NCBI RefSeq assembly: GCF_017302985.1
Contig: NZ_JAFIMU010000013.1
Span: forward strand, 62,001-126,000
Direction: 5' to 3'
Origin: Corallococcus macrosporus
GTDB taxonomy: Bacteria; Myxococcota; Myxococcia; Myxococcales; Myxococcaceae
Length of the DNA stretch: 64,000 bases
Of the stretch, positions 8,862 to 18,618 are shown one piece after another. Position 1 is the stretch's first letter; each line of letters opens with the position of its first letter. A program made the position numbers and the translations under genes. The notes below the pieces were generated by a model. That model had not been told where the DNA came from and did no database searches. It worked only from the letters and a program-made list of their open reading frames with translations.

Positions 8862-10037
8862 CTAACGCAAGGCTTCCAGCCGCGTCCGCAGGCGCTCCGC
8901 CACGCGGGGAAGGTCATCCGGGGCCTTCACCGGTTCGAAGCGGCTCGTCGCGGGGTCCGTGCGCCCCACTTCAATGAAGGCGACCGACAGGAGCGGCTGG
9001 CCATCTGGCCGGGTGAGGCTGCTGGCCTCCGCGGTCACCTGCTCGAACTGGAGCACGGGCGCGCCGTCCACCTTCTTGGGGACCACCCGGTAGGGAATGG
9101 GCAGCGCTTCGCTCAGCATGGCCTCCAGCCGGAAGGTGATGTTGTTGGTGGAGATGAAGGCGTGCTGTTTTGCGTCCACCTTCTCCACGAGCTGGAGCTG
9201 GCCGTTCACGCGCACCGGCGCCGCGCCCGCGTCCAGCGCGCCACTGGGGTTGGCTCGCGGCGTCACCTCCACCGTCATGTCGCAGCCCCGTTGCAGGTGC
9301 ATCCCGATGACGACCGGGTCGAGCGTCGCCGCCAGGTTGTCCACGTTGGAGAAGTACATGCAGCGCACCCCGCGCTGGCGCAGCGTCTCCCCCACCCCGC
9401 TCTCGCGCAGGGCGCGGAACACGTCCCCATGGCCCGAAGGGGCGAAGGACAGCTGCCCGTCCGCCTCCCGGAACAAGGCGCCCTCCGGCGTGAGCCGGGG
9501 AAGCATCTGCTGCCGGAAGAGGACCACGTCCCGCCCCAGCCCCCGGGCTTCCAGGTGCGCGGCGATGAGATCGTGCGTGAGGAAGGAGGTCATCACCGCC
9601 ACCGGCACCGGGCGGCCCAGCCGCTCGCCCAAACGGCGTGCCTCGGCGAGCTTGAGGTCCAGGAAGGTGTGCTCCCCCAGGACGGGGACCAGCCCCTTCA
9701 CGCCCCCGCCAAAGCGCGTCCCCGCCCCACCGGCCACCACCAGGGCGGCCACGGCGCCCTCGCGGAAGGCCTGCTCCCCCGCCGCACGGCAGGCTTCGTG
9801 GGTAGGGGTGCCCTCGGCAGGCAGCGGCTGCACATCCCCCGGCCGTGGCGGTTCGAGCGGGCCCGCCAGGGCCTGGGACTCCGTCAGCTCCCCGCGCTGG
9901 TAGCGGCCGAGCAGCGCCCGGAAGTTGGCCGCGTCGAAGCCGTCACGCGCGAGCCGGGGGTCATTCAGTTCTCCATCCACATCCGCGGTCTGGGTTTTCA
10001 CGCACGGGAGGATAGAGCGCCCTTCACCGAAACGCAT
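8862..10037 (-). CDS. UTP--glucose-1-phosphate uridylyltransferase (UDPGP family)
   Basis: A 391-residue protein of the eukaryote-type UDPGP nucleotidyltransferase family, not the bacterial GalU type. The nucleotide-binding loop is [17 protein letters not shown] at residues ~99-115. Other family signatures are [21 protein letters not shown] (metal/uridine site), EVTPRANP and FISTNNITF. It makes UDP-sugar from UTP and a sugar 1-phosphate. It is the last gene of the galM-galK-ABC-GH43 operon, 17 bp after the dioxygenase-like gene. With no galT in the window it may supply UDP-glucose for the Leloir pathway or act directly on galactose 1-phosphate; the latter is inference. The ATG at 10037 lacks a clear Shine-Dalgarno site. 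Confidence 0.85.
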   Translation of the reverse strand: MRFGEGRSILPCVKTQTADVDGELNDPRLARDGFDAANFRALLGRYQRGELTESQALAGPLEPPRPGDVQPLPAEGTPTHEACRAAGEQAFREGAVAALVVAGGAGTRFGGGVKGLVPVLGEHTFLDLKLAEARRLGERLGRPVPVAVMTSFLTHDLIAAHLEARGLGRDVVLFRQQMLPRLTPEGALFREADGQLSFAPSGHGDVFRALRESGVGETLRQRGVRCMYFSNVDNLAATLDPVVIGMHLQRGCDMTVEVTPRANPSGALDAGAAPVRVNGQLQLVEKVDAKQHAFISTNNITFRLEAMLSEALPIPYRVVPKKVDGAPVLQFEQVTAEASSLTRPDGQPLLSVAFIEVGRTDPATSRFEPVKAPDDLPRVAERLRTRLEALR

Positions 10038-10054
10038 GGGCCAGACAGCCAGGG

Positions 10055-10891
10055 TCAGTACGCGGGCTTCAGCAGCCCTTCGATGGTGTGATGCTGGACC
10101 ACCGTCGTGAGCGCATCCACCACCCGGCAGGTGAGGTGGTCCCTGACGCGGGGTGGCAGGGACTCCAGGTAGCGCCGCGTCACCTGCAGGTCATGGTGGT
10201 TGGCGTTCGTCGCGTCCGGCGCATCCACGCCCACCACCAGCACCGGACGCGACTGATCCGAGCGGTTGGCCGTGCCCCGGTGGATGGTCAGGGCGGAGCG
10301 GGCGGAGATGTCGCCCATGCGCGGCAGCTTTGGGACCGCGCGGGAGATGTAGCGCGGCCAGAGCTCGCGAGGCGGGAACATGCCCCTGGCGCAGCCTTCG
10401 AACACGTCCCACTGGGTCCCGGGCGCGACCTCGAATGGCCCCATCTCCGGGAGGGTGTCCACGGCGGTCAGGTTGAAGGCCAACGAGTTGAGGCGACGGC
10501 CCTTCGTCGTGGCCTCCGGCGCGGCGAAGTCGCGGTGCCAGGGCTGGTCAGCCGCGCCCGGGAAGGGAACGTCGAAGCCCACCTCGACGATGCGGTAGTC
10601 GGGCCCGAGCACCGCCTCGCAGACGGCGACGAACCACGGGTGGGTGGCGATGTCGACAAAGCCCCGGATGCGCTCCGGGTGCACCTCCACGTACCAGCGC
10701 TGCGGCCCGCGAGGCAGCGCCCCGCCAGGGACCTGCTGGGCCTCGGCGAAGAGCGTCTCGATGTCCTCGCGCATCCGCACCACCCAGTCGCGTGGGAAGG
10801 CGCCCTTGAGCCCGATGATGCCGTCGCCGTAGAGGCCGCGCAGCAGGTCGGCCGGTTCGTGGGTTTCCTGTAGTGCGTGCACGGTGGTCAT
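10055..10891 (-). CDS. Phytanoyl-CoA dioxygenase (PhyH) family protein
   Basis: A 278-residue Fe(II)/2-oxoglutarate dioxygenase-like protein. The facial triad is visible: the H-x-D of QPWHRDFA (His119, Asp121) and the distal His204 of [11 protein letters not shown], with Arg210 placed for 2-oxoglutarate. [11 protein letters not shown] is the usual strand before the distal half. No signal peptide is present. The start ATG is preceded by GAGGAAAG, and the gene lies 10 bp after a GH43 gene inside a sugar-utilisation operon. The substrate is unknown. Members of this family hydroxylate lipids, amino acids and natural products, so a link to sugar metabolism would be new or the gene may be a passenger. 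Confidence 0.85.
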   Translation of the reverse strand: MTTVHALQETHEPADLLRGLYGDGIIGLKGAFPRDWVVRMREDIETLFAEAQQVPGGALPRGPQRWYVEVHPERIRGFVDIATHPWFVAVCEAVLGPDYRIVEVGFDVPFPGAADQPWHRDFAAPEATTKGRRLNSLAFNLTAVDTLPEMGPFEVAPGTQWDVFEGCARGMFPPRELWPRYISRAVPKLPRMGDISARSALTIHRGTANRSDQSRPVLVVGVDAPDATNANHHDLQVTRRYLESLPPRVRDHLTCRVVDALTTVVQHHTIEGLLKPAY

Positions 10892-10901
10892 CTTTCCTCG
10901 C

Positions 10902-11981
10902 TCACTTGCCAGTCAGCGCCGGCGCGGCCACAGGGCCCGCCGAGGGTGTCCCGCCCTCGACGCGCGGCCATCCGTCCTTCCACGTGAGCCGGTCCATCAG
11001 CATCGGGCGGCGCACCGAGCGGTCCTTGCCGATGACCTCCTCGACGTAGGGACGCCGCACGTCGATGGCGTGATAGGCAATCCAGTCCTGTCCCTTGCGG
11101 TCGGTGAAGACGGAGTTGTGGCCCGGTGCGATCCACGCCTCGCTCCGGCGCAGCACGGCGCTGTCGGGTGCGCCCGTCGCCTGTGCCAGCGTCTCGAAGG
11201 GCCCGGTGGGCGTGCGCGAGCGCGCCACCAGGGCGGCGTACTTCACGTCCTGCAGCGGGCCGTGGCAGCAGTTCTCCCCCGAATAGAAGAGGTAGTAGTA
11301 GCCGCCGCGCTGGACGACCCACGCGCCTTCGACCAGGGCCTGGAACGGGACGCCCTTGTCCGCGCGCACCAGCTCCGTGGGAGCGCTCCCCTTCTTGAAG
11401 GAGAGCCCGTCCGCCGCCAGCTCCTGCACGCGGATGGGTTGGAAGCCCGACCCCCAGTAGAGGTACTTGCGCCCCGTGCGCGCGTCATCGAAGGCCATCG
11501 GGTCGATGTTCACGAAGGACAGCCCGCACACGAGCGGACGCCCGCTGTCGCGGAACGGGCCCTCGGGCTTGGACGACGTGGCGACGCCCAGGCAGAAGAC
11601 CTCTTCCGGGCTGTCCACCGCGCCCCGTTCCTTCTTGAAGCTCGCCGCACGCTCGGCGTCCAGGGTGGCGGAGAAGTACAGGAAGAAGCCGCGCTCGCGA
11701 CGGTGGACGTCCGGCGCCCAGAACATCTGCGTCGTCGAGGCCCACGTGGGCTTCACGGGCATCGCGTCGCCCATGCGCTCCCACTTCACGAGGTCGCGCG
11801 TGCGAGCCACCTGGACGTTCTGCACCTTGCCGGCGACGGTGCCCTGCGTCGCGTAGGCGTAGTACCACCCACCGCCCGCGTCGAGGACGGTGGGGTCCGG
11901 GAAGTCCTCGTCGAAGACGGGGTTGGTGTAGGTCGCGGCCGTCAGTCCGGCGCCGAGGATCAGCAGCGGCAGCAGTGGCAT
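10902..11981 (-). CDS. Secreted GH43 glycoside hydrolase (A)
   Basis: A 359-residue protein starting at ATG 11981 with a short signal peptide (MPLLPLLILGAGLTAATY). The five-bladed beta-propeller family GH43 is shown by the general base Asp in NPVFDEDFPDPTVL, the pKa-modulating Asp in FVNIDPMAF and the acid Glu in LVEGAWVVQ, with WIAPGHNSVF as the conserved His region. It probably removes arabinofuranosyl, xylosyl or galactosyl units from a plant glycan outside the cytoplasmic membrane. It lies 11 bp after GH43 B. The exact specificity cannot be read from the motifs. Confidence 0.9.
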   Translation of the reverse strand: MPLLPLLILGAGLTAATYTNPVFDEDFPDPTVLDAGGGWYYAYATQGTVAGKVQNVQVARTRDLVKWERMGDAMPVKPTWASTTQMFWAPDVHRRERGFFLYFSATLDAERAASFKKERGAVDSPEEVFCLGVATSSKPEGPFRDSGRPLVCGLSFVNIDPMAFDDARTGRKYLYWGSGFQPIRVQELAADGLSFKKGSAPTELVRADKGVPFQALVEGAWVVQRGGYYYLFYSGENCCHGPLQDVKYAALVARSRTPTGPFETLAQATGAPDSAVLRRSEAWIAPGHNSVFTDRKGQDWIAYHAIDVRRPYVEEVIGKDRSVRRPMLMDRLTWKDGWPRVEGGTPSAGPVAAPALTGK

Positions 11982-11992
11982 CCGATGCTCCG

Positions 11993-13171
11993 TCAGGCCG
12001 GGGTGGAGTAACGCGCTTCCACGACGAACGGCGCACACGGGCGGCCCTCCAGGTCCCGGAAGGCGACATGGCACTGGATGGCCCTGCGCTGGTCTCCGTC
12101 CTTGGAGTAGTCGGTGCCGTTGCGCCACACGTGCAGGTACATCGCGTAGAGGCCCTCGCCCACCCGGACGAACGAGGGGTGCCCCGGGCCATTCCATTGC
12201 CCGCCGAGCGCCGGGCTCTGGCTGTCGATGAGGAGCCGCTCGTCCCAGACCTTGTGCGCCAGCAGGTCCAGCTTCGCGATGTACGTGCGGTACTCGGCGT
12301 TGCCGAAGAAGCCCGCGCTGTAGACGAGGTAGGACTGACCGTCCTCGTGCACCACGAACTGGCCTTCAACCAGGCCGTCGTGATGCGGGCCATTGGTGAG
12401 CAGGACCTTCGCCGGGCCCAGGAGCGTGATACGGCCGTCGGCCCCCTGATGGAACTCGTGCGACAGGATGGGCGTGGGCGCCTTGTGGCGCTGCCCCGTC
12501 ACCGGGTCCGTCCACTGCAGCCCGTTGCCGTCCACCTTGGTGAGCAGGAACGTCCGCTCCCTCCCCTGCGCGTCGACAGCCGTGGCCACGTGGCCGTCAA
12601 TCATCCCGACCACCGGGTTCCCGCCGGCGGGCCCGCCCGGATAGCCGGGCGCCAGGTCCTTCACGCGGACGTTGATGTCCAGGAAGCCATGGTCCGTCCA
12701 CTCACCGTCGATGGCGGTAGCCGTGGCGTAGGCGGAGCGCAGGATGCCGGCGCGGTCGCGCGCGGTGTAGTGCAGCGTGAGCATCCCGTGGCGCACGTCG
12801 ATTTCAGGGGCCCAGCGGGCCACGACGAGGTCCCGGGGCAGGCCCGGCGAGAGCGGATCCAGCTCGCCGGCGTTCCACCACGCGGGGAGCCGCCCTTCGG
12901 GGAAGATGGCGCAATGCCTGCCATCTCTCAGGTGCGGCACCCAGCGGCCGCCGTCGAAGCGATACAGCCGGAAGGCGAACGGCTGGTCATTGGTGGTGGC
13001 CACCATCCAGAGGCCCGCGGTGCGCGCGCCTCCGGGGCTCGCCGCCGTCAAGCGCAGCACGAAGGGGTCCGCCATCGTCTCGTCGAGGAGCGGCTCGGGA
13101 ACCCGCGGCAGGTTCGCGACGATGTCGCCGAGCGTGAGCGTCGCGTCCGGCGGAAGAACGGAAGAAGTCAT
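11993..13171 (-). CDS. GH43-like glycoside hydrolase (B), no signal peptide
   Basis: A 392-residue protein starting at ATG 13171. Beta-propeller motifs of GH43 are present: ETMADPFVLR (general base Asp), WTDHGFLDINV (second Asp), DGLVEGQFVVHEDG (acid Glu) and WNGPGHPSFVRV. It has no obvious signal peptide, so it may act in the cytoplasm on imported oligosaccharides, unlike GH43 A, C and E. It is in the same operon, 44 bp after the solute-binding protein. The substrate is unknown. Confidence 0.85.
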   Translation of the reverse strand: MTSSVLPPDATLTLGDIVANLPRVPEPLLDETMADPFVLRLTAASPGGARTAGLWMVATTNDQPFAFRLYRFDGGRWVPHLRDGRHCAIFPEGRLPAWWNAGELDPLSPGLPRDLVVARWAPEIDVRHGMLTLHYTARDRAGILRSAYATATAIDGEWTDHGFLDINVRVKDLAPGYPGGPAGGNPVVGMIDGHVATAVDAQGRERTFLLTKVDGNGLQWTDPVTGQRHKAPTPILSHEFHQGADGRITLLGPAKVLLTNGPHHDGLVEGQFVVHEDGQSYLVYSAGFFGNAEYRTYIAKLDLLAHKVWDERLLIDSQSPALGGQWNGPGHPSFVRVGEGLYAMYLHVWRNGTDYSKDGDQRRAIQCHVAFRDLEGRPCAPFVVEARYSTPA

Positions 13172-13215
13172 AGGGGCGCGTGATGCGAGTAGAGGCAAGG
13201 GAGCATGGAGGGCGG

Positions 13216-14538
13216 CTATCGGCGTCGGGAGCGGCGCAGGATGCTCGCTGCCGCCCGTTGGGAATCCGCCAGGGCCTTGTCCGGATCCTTCTGGACCAGC
13301 CAGGTGGAGTTCAGCTCGTTGACCAGCAGGTCGCCCAGGGCGCGCTGGTACTGGATGGGCGGCAGCGCCGTGGCGATGGTAGCGGTGCGCGTGTACTCCG
13401 CCCGGTGCGGCAGGGCCTGCATCCGCGCGCTCTGGAGCACCGAGGCGCGCACCGGCAGATGCCCCGTGCGGGCCCACTGGAGGCTGTTGTCGTTGAGGAA
13501 CTTCAGGAAGGTGAGCGCCGCCTTCTGCTTCGCGGGGTCCGGCCTCGACTGCTTCGGCATGACCCACGTGTGGCTGTCGGACCAGACGGCGTCCTTGCCA
13601 TAGAGGGTGGGCATGTCCCGCACGACGTAGTTCTTGAGGCCGGACTTCCCTGTCGCGGCCTGGGCCGCGTACGTGTCCACGCCCCAGGTGCCGTTCACCA
13701 GCACCGCTGCCTCTCCGGCGAGGAAGGCCTGCTGCGCGGCCGCGTAGTCGTGTTGCGGATTGGCGGCGCCTGACGCGTAGAGCGCGTCGAGCAGGCGCAG
13801 CGCCTCGCGGCTCTCCTTCGACTCCAGCAGCGCCTCCTTCTTCTGTGCGTCCACGATGTTGCCGCCCTGCTGCCAGACCCAGGTGAGGTACTGCCAGGAG
13901 GGCATCGGATCCGCGCCGGAGGGGATGGCGAAGTAGGCCTTGCCCGTCTTCGCCTTCATCGTCGCGGCGTGTTGCATCAGCTCGGCGGGGCTGCGGGGCA
14001 TCTTCGGCTGGCCCTTGTCGTCCACGAGCCCCGCCTTGATGAACAGGTCGGCGTTGACGTGCCACAGCAGGGCATGGAGGTCGAACGGCAGGGCCCAGAC
14101 TTCACCGTTCGCGGTGACGCCCTCGCGCGCCGCCGGCACGAAGTCCGCGACGTCGATGCCCACCGCCGCGAAGTCCTTGCCCAGCGGCAGCAGGAGGTTG
14201 CGCACCTGGTAGTTCGGCAGGACGCTGCGGTGCATGACGGCGATGTCCGGCGGGGTGCGGCCCGCGACGTTGGCGCTCAGCCGGTCGTAGTAGACGCCCC
14301 ACTCCACCGACTGCGTCTTGACCGTGATGCCGTCCGTGTTCTCCGCGTTGAACTTGTTGGTCAGCACCTGGACGATGCCGCACTCGCCCACCGCCTTCGC
14401 CACGTCCGTGACGTTGGCGTACGCGTCGCTGCACCCGCCAAAGAAGCGGAACAGGGTGATCTCCGTCCCGGCCCGCGCGGCAGTGGCGCCGAACATCGCG
14501 GCCAGCAGCAGTGCCGGCAGTAGCGTCTTCATCTTCAT
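13216..14538 (-). CDS. ABC transporter sugar-binding protein
   Basis: A 440-residue family 1 extracellular solute-binding protein with a Sec signal peptide (MKMKTLLPALLLAAMFGATAARA). Hallmarks are KFNAENTDGITV, the hinge-like ANGEVWALPFDLHALLWHVN and the C-terminal KFLNDNSLQWARTGHLPVR. It captures a mono- or oligosaccharide in the periplasm and delivers it to the two permeases encoded 18 bp upstream in the operon. The ligand is presumably a product of the surrounding GH43 enzymes. Confidence 0.93.
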   Translation of the reverse strand: MKMKTLLPALLLAAMFGATAARAGTEITLFRFFGGCSDAYANVTDVAKAVGECGIVQVLTNKFNAENTDGITVKTQSVEWGVYYDRLSANVAGRTPPDIAVMHRSVLPNYQVRNLLLPLGKDFAAVGIDVADFVPAAREGVTANGEVWALPFDLHALLWHVNADLFIKAGLVDDKGQPKMPRSPAELMQHAATMKAKTGKAYFAIPSGADPMPSWQYLTWVWQQGGNIVDAQKKEALLESKESREALRLLDALYASGAANPQHDYAAAQQAFLAGEAAVLVNGTWGVDTYAAQAATGKSGLKNYVVRDMPTLYGKDAVWSDSHTWVMPKQSRPDPAKQKAALTFLKFLNDNSLQWARTGHLPVRASVLQSARMQALPHRAEYTRTATIATALPPIQYQRALGDLLVNELNSTWLVQKDPDKALADSQRAAASILRRSRRR

Positions 14539-14556
14539 GGGAGCGGCTCCAGGGGG

Positions 14557-15381
14557 CTACTTGCCGCCGGTGATGGCAATGCCTTGCACGATGTAGCGTT
14601 GGAACACGACGTAGAGGAGGAGCATGGGGGCGCTGGCGAACACGGCGGACGCCATCAGGAAGCCCAGCCCCTCCGACATCGCGAAGTTGCCCTGCAGCGA
14701 GCCCAGTCCGACGCTGAGCGTGTACATCTCCGGCTGTGTCGCGGTGACGACGGGCCAGAGGAAGTCGTTCCACGCGAACAGGAAGGTAAAGATGCCCAAC
14801 GTCGTCAGCGCGGGGCGCGACAGCGGCAACATCACCGACCAGAAGATCTTGAAGCGGCCCGCGTTGTCGAGCTCCGCGGCCTCCTCCAGCTCGCGGGGAA
14901 CCGCCTTGAAGAACTGTGTCATCAGGAACACGCCCATGGGCCCCGCCAGGCGCGGAGCGATGAGGGAGAAGTACGTGTTGTGCAGCTCCCAGTCCGCGAA
15001 CATGGCGTGCAGGGGCACGAGGATGGCCTGCTCGGGCACCATGAGCCCGGCCATCACCAGCAGGAAGACGGCGCGCCGCCCGGGAAAGTCGATGCGGGCG
15101 AACGCGTAGCCGGCGAGCGACGACAGCAGCAGCGTGGACACCGTCATGCCCACGGCGACCACCACGCTGTTGAGCAGCCAGCGCGGCGTCAGCGACACCC
15201 GCAGCAGCGTGGCGAAGTGCTCCAGGGTTCGCGGCCAGGGGATGATGCCATTCGTGGAGCGCACCAGCTCCTCGTTGGGCTTGAGCGACAGGGTCAGCAC
15301 CCACAGCATCGGCATCATCCACACGAAGGCGGCGGCCACCACCAGGGCGAGGATGAAGCGGTCCGTCAGGGTCCGGTTCAT
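14557..15381 (-). CDS. ABC sugar permease, MalG/UgpE type
   Basis: A 274-residue inner-membrane protein starting at ATG 15381 (MNRTLTDRFILAL), with about six transmembrane helices. The cytoplasmic EAA loop reads EEAAELDNAGRFKIFWSVML and contacts the ATPase. This is the second (MalG-like) half of the carbohydrate uptake type-1 permease. It starts 4 bp after the MalF-like gene, so translation is probably coupled. Confidence 0.93.
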   Translation of the reverse strand: MNRTLTDRFILALVVAAAFVWMMPMLWVLTLSLKPNEELVRSTNGIIPWPRTLEHFATLLRVSLTPRWLLNSVVVAVGMTVSTLLLSSLAGYAFARIDFPGRRAVFLLVMAGLMVPEQAILVPLHAMFADWELHNTYFSLIAPRLAGPMGVFLMTQFFKAVPRELEEAAELDNAGRFKIFWSVMLPLSRPALTTLGIFTFLFAWNDFLWPVVTATQPEMYTLSVGLGSLQGNFAMSEGLGFLMASAVFASAPMLLLYVVFQRYIVQGIAITGGK

Positions 15382-15385
15382 CGCG

Positions 15386-16273
15386 TCACTCCCCTTCCTG
15401 CCGCGACAAGCGGAACTGCAGCAGCGCCACACCGAACATCAGGACGAACAACACCGTGGAGACGGCGGAGGCGTAGCCGGAGCGCCAGTCGCGGAAGCTC
15501 GTCTCGTAGATGAGCTGCACCAGCGGCCGGGTGGAGTTGGCGGGCCCGCCGCGCGTCATCAGCAGCGGCTGGCCGAACACCTGGAGGTGCATCACCGTCT
15601 GGAGCACCACCACGAGCAGCGTGGTGCGCGCGAGCGCCGGGAGCGTGATGTGCCGCAGCACCGCCCACCGCGAGGCCTTGTCCAGCCGGGCCGCCTCGTA
15701 GACCTCCGGAGGAATCTGCTGGAGACCGGCGAGGAAGAGCGCCATCGGGAGGCCAGCGGTCCACCACAGGGAGGTCACCATCAGCGCCGGCATGGCCCAG
15801 TCCTTGTCGGCCAGGAAGGCGATGGGCTGGAGGCCCACCGCGCGCAGGCCGTTGGCGATGAGGCCCCGGTCGGGGTTGAGCACCATGGCCCACACCAGGG
15901 TGACGACGGTGACGGAGAAGATGTTGGACGCGAAGAAGACGGCCCGCAGCGCGGCGTAGATGCGCAGCGGCTTCTGGAGCGCCAGGGCCAGCACCAGGCC
16001 CAGCAACGTCGCGGCCGGGGCCGTCATGGCGGCGAACTGCAGGGTGCGCTTGAGGGCCTCCCAGAAGTACGGGTCGTCCCACAGCTCCGCGTAGTTCAAG
16101 AAGCCGATGTACTCGCGATAGTCCCCGACGATCTCCCAGTCGTGCAGGCTCATCCACAGGCCCAGCGCGAAGGGATAGAGCAGGAAGACGCCGTAGAAGA
16201 GGAGGAAGGGCGCCAGGAAGGCGTAGCCGGCGACGGCGTTGCGGCGGTTGGCGCTCGGAGCCTGGGCACTCAT
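15386..16273 (-). CDS. ABC sugar permease, MalF/UgpA type
   Basis: A 295-residue inner-membrane protein with about six helices, starting [20 protein letters not shown]. The EAA loop is [20 protein letters not shown]. It overlaps the ATPase gene by 4 bp (ATGA) and pairs with the downstream MalG-like permease. It belongs to the carbohydrate uptake type-1 family. Confidence 0.93.
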   Translation of the reverse strand: MSAQAPSANRRNAVAGYAFLAPFLLFYGVFLLYPFALGLWMSLHDWEIVGDYREYIGFLNYAELWDDPYFWEALKRTLQFAAMTAPAATLLGLVLALALQKPLRIYAALRAVFFASNIFSVTVVTLVWAMVLNPDRGLIANGLRAVGLQPIAFLADKDWAMPALMVTSLWWTAGLPMALFLAGLQQIPPEVYEAARLDKASRWAVLRHITLPALARTTLLVVVLQTVMHLQVFGQPLLMTRGGPANSTRPLVQLIYETSFRDWRSGYASAVSTVLFVLMFGVALLQFRLSRQEGE

Positions 16274-17367
16274 GCGGCGCTCGCGGCGGTGGACGGCAGG
16301 GCCATTCCATCCGCGCCAAAAAGCCGGCCATGGCCGGGTTCGATCGCCAGCGTCACCGTGTCGCCGAGGCGCACGGCGCTGTCGCCCGCGTCGGTGGCGA
16401 TGAGCGTGGCCCCATCCGCCCCCACCACGTGCAGCAGCGTTTCGCGCCCCAGCCGTTCAATGGCCCGCGCCTGTCCCCGGAAGACGCCCTCCCCCGACGT
16501 CGGCCGGACGTGCTCGGGGCGGACGCCGAAGGTGACGGACGCGCCCGCCGTCAGCGCGCGGCCATCCGCCGCGATCCGGGCCTGGCCGCCCGGCAGGGCG
16601 ACCTCCACCTGGCCAGGGCTGACGGCCGCCACCCGCGCATCGAGGAGGTTCATCTTGGGGGCGCCCATGAAGCCGGCGACGAAGGTGTTCGCGGGCGAGC
16701 GGTAGATCTCCAGCGGCGTGCCCACCTGTTCGATGCGCCCGTCGCGGAAGACGACGATGCGGTCCGCCATCGTCATCGCCTCGACCTGGTCGTGGGTGAC
16801 GTAGATGGAGGTGGCCTCCAGCCGCTGGTGGAGCTGCACCAACTCCACGCGCATCTGCACCCGCAGCGCCGCGTCCAGGTTGGAGAGCGGCTCGTCGAAG
16901 AGGAAGACGTCGGGCCGGCGGACGATGGCGCGGCCGATGGCGATTCTCTGGCGCTGGCCGCCGGACATCTGCGACGGACGGCGGTTGAGCAGGTGTTCGA
17001 TCTGCAGCGTCTTCGCGGCGGCCGCCACGCGCGCGTCGATTTCAGCGCGCGGCGTGCCGACGTTGCGCAGGCCGAAGGCCATGTTGTCGGCCGCCGTCAT
17101 GTGCGGATAGAGGGCGTAGTTCTGGAAGACCATGGCGATGCCGCGGTCCCCCGCCGGCGTGTCGTTGACCCGGCGCCCGCCAATGGAAATCTCTCCGCCG
17201 CTCACCTGCTCCAGGCCGGCGATCATCCGCAGCAGCGTGGACTTGCCGCACCCCGAGGGGCCGACGAAGACGATGAACTCGCGGTGTCGCAGCTCGAGCG
17301 AGACACCATGAATCACCGCCTGCGAGCCATATTGCTTCCGCACATCCCGAAGCAGCACATCCGCCAT
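16270..17367 (-). CDS. ABC sugar transporter ATPase, UgpC/MsmK/MalK type
   Basis: A 365-residue cytoplasmic ATPase. The Walker A motif is [10 protein letters not shown], the Q-loop [10 protein letters not shown], the signature MSGGQRQR, Walker [14 protein letters not shown] and the switch His is in VTHDQVEAM. The C-terminal TOBE/OB region (~250-365, with FGVRPEHV) is typical of ATPases that energise carbohydrate importers and can be shared between systems. Here it is encoded with its own permeases, overlapping the first by 4 bp. Confidence 0.95.
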   Translation of the reverse strand: MADVLLRDVRKQYGSQAVIHGVSLELRHREFIVFVGPSGCGKSTLLRMIAGLEQVSGGEISIGGRRVNDTPAGDRGIAMVFQNYALYPHMTAADNMAFGLRNVGTPRAEIDARVAAAAKTLQIEHLLNRRPSQMSGGQRQRIAIGRAIVRRPDVFLFDEPLSNLDAALRVQMRVELVQLHQRLEATSIYVTHDQVEAMTMADRIVVFRDGRIEQVGTPLEIYRSPANTFVAGFMGAPKMNLLDARVAAVSPGQVEVALPGGQARIAADGRALTAGASVTFGVRPEHVRPTSGEGVFRGQARAIERLGRETLLHVVGADGATLIATDAGDSAVRLGDTVTLAIEPGHGRLFGADGMALPSTAASAA

Positions 17368-17447
17368 CGTTCACATTCCTGGGGGCGGCAAACGCCCCTT
17401 CACGGCTGGACTGACAAGAAGGATTCAGGACACCACGCGGGGACGCG

Positions 17448-18584
17448 TCACACGACGCTCGTCCCCTCCGCGGCCTGGCACACGTAGCACTGCGGGGTGT
17501 TCCCCGTGGCCTGCGTGTACTTCGCGTGGACGCTCTGGACGAACGCTTCCGCCTGGCCGGGGGCGACGAGCGCCACCGCGCAGCCGCCGAAGCCCGCGCC
17601 CGTCATCCGGGCTCCGAAGCAGCCCGGCTCCGCCCGCGCCAGCAGGACGATGGTGTTGAGCGCTTCGTTGGTGACCTCGAAGTCGTCGCGCAGGCTGTCA
17701 TGGCTTGCGTCCATCAACCGGCCCAGTTGCTGGAGGTCTCCGGCGCGCATTGCGTCGGCGGCCCGCAGGGTGCGGTCGTTCTCCGTGATGACGTGCCGCG
17801 CGCGGCGGCGCACCAGCGGGTCCAGCTCCTGCTCCCGCTTCGTGAAGGTCTGCACGTCCACGTCCCGCAGCGCCTTGACGCCGAAGAAGCGCGCGGCGGC
17901 CTCGCACTGGCTCCGGCGCTCGTTGTAGGCGGAGTCCACCAGCCCCCGGCGCGTCCCCGTGTCGAGCACGACGACCACGGCGCCCGCGGGAAGGGGCACG
18001 GGCTGGAGCGACAGGTCGCGGCAGTCGATGAGCAGCGCGTGGCCCTCGCGTCCGCCCGCGACGATCATCTGGTCCATGATGCCGGTGTGGAGGCCCATCC
18101 ACTGGTTCTCCACGCGCTGGCCGAGCAGCGCCATGGTGGCGGGCTGCCACGCCAAGCCGCTCACCGTGGCGAAGGCGCGCTCGGTGGCCAGCTCCACGGC
18201 GGCGGACGAGGAGAGCCCCGCACCGCGCGGCACGTTCCCGCCCATCACCCCTTCCCAGCCCTTCAGCGTGTGGCCGGCCTCCCGCAGCACCCAGGCGACA
18301 CCCTTGAGGTATTCCCCCCACTCCGTGCCGACGCGCGACAGCGGCCCGATCTCAAAGGACAGGGACGCGCTGTAGTCGAGCGAGTGGACGACGACGCGGC
18401 CGTCCTCGCGCGGACGCAAGGCGATCCACACCTCGCGGTCGATGGCGATGGGGAGCACGAAGCCGTCGTTGTAGTCGGTGTGCTCACCGATGAGGTTGAC
18501 GCGGCCCGGGGCCCGCACGACGGCGGTGGGGGCCGCGCCGAAGCGCCGGTGGAAGTCCTGCTCGACCTGTTCGCGAAGCGTCAT
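17448..18584 (-). CDS. galK: Galactokinase
   Basis: A 378-residue GHMP kinase of normal galactokinase length. The N-terminal galactose signature is RVNLIGEHTDYNDGFVLP (~29-46), the GHMP ATP loop is VPRGAGLSSSAAVE (~118-132), and the C-terminal motif is GARMTGAGFGGCAVAL. It phosphorylates galactose at O1 in the cytoplasm, the first committed Leloir step. It lies 34 bp after galM and 80 bp before the ABC ATPase gene in the same operon, so imported galactose or galactose from glycan breakdown is the likely substrate. Confidence 0.95.
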   Translation of the reverse strand: MTLREQVEQDFHRRFGAAPTAVVRAPGRVNLIGEHTDYNDGFVLPIAIDREVWIALRPREDGRVVVHSLDYSASLSFEIGPLSRVGTEWGEYLKGVAWVLREAGHTLKGWEGVMGGNVPRGAGLSSSAAVELATERAFATVSGLAWQPATMALLGQRVENQWMGLHTGIMDQMIVAGGREGHALLIDCRDLSLQPVPLPAGAVVVVLDTGTRRGLVDSAYNERRSQCEAAARFFGVKALRDVDVQTFTKREQELDPLVRRRARHVITENDRTLRAADAMRAGDLQQLGRLMDASHDSLRDDFEVTNEALNTIVLLARAEPGCFGARMTGAGFGGCAVALVAPGQAEAFVQSVHAKYTQATGNTPQCYVCQAAEGTSVV

Positions 18585-18618
18585 CGATGTGTTTACCAGG
18601 GTGGGGGCGCGGCGGAGC

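Noticed and set aside
11982-12197. 72-residue upstream extension of GH43 A
   Set aside because: It overlaps GH43 B and would hide the obvious signal peptide that begins at the ATG at 11981.
13172-14065. N-terminal extension of GH43 B into the solute-binding protein gene
   Set aside because: The extension is an out-of-frame reading of the solute-binding protein. The GH43 protein starts cleanly at 13171.
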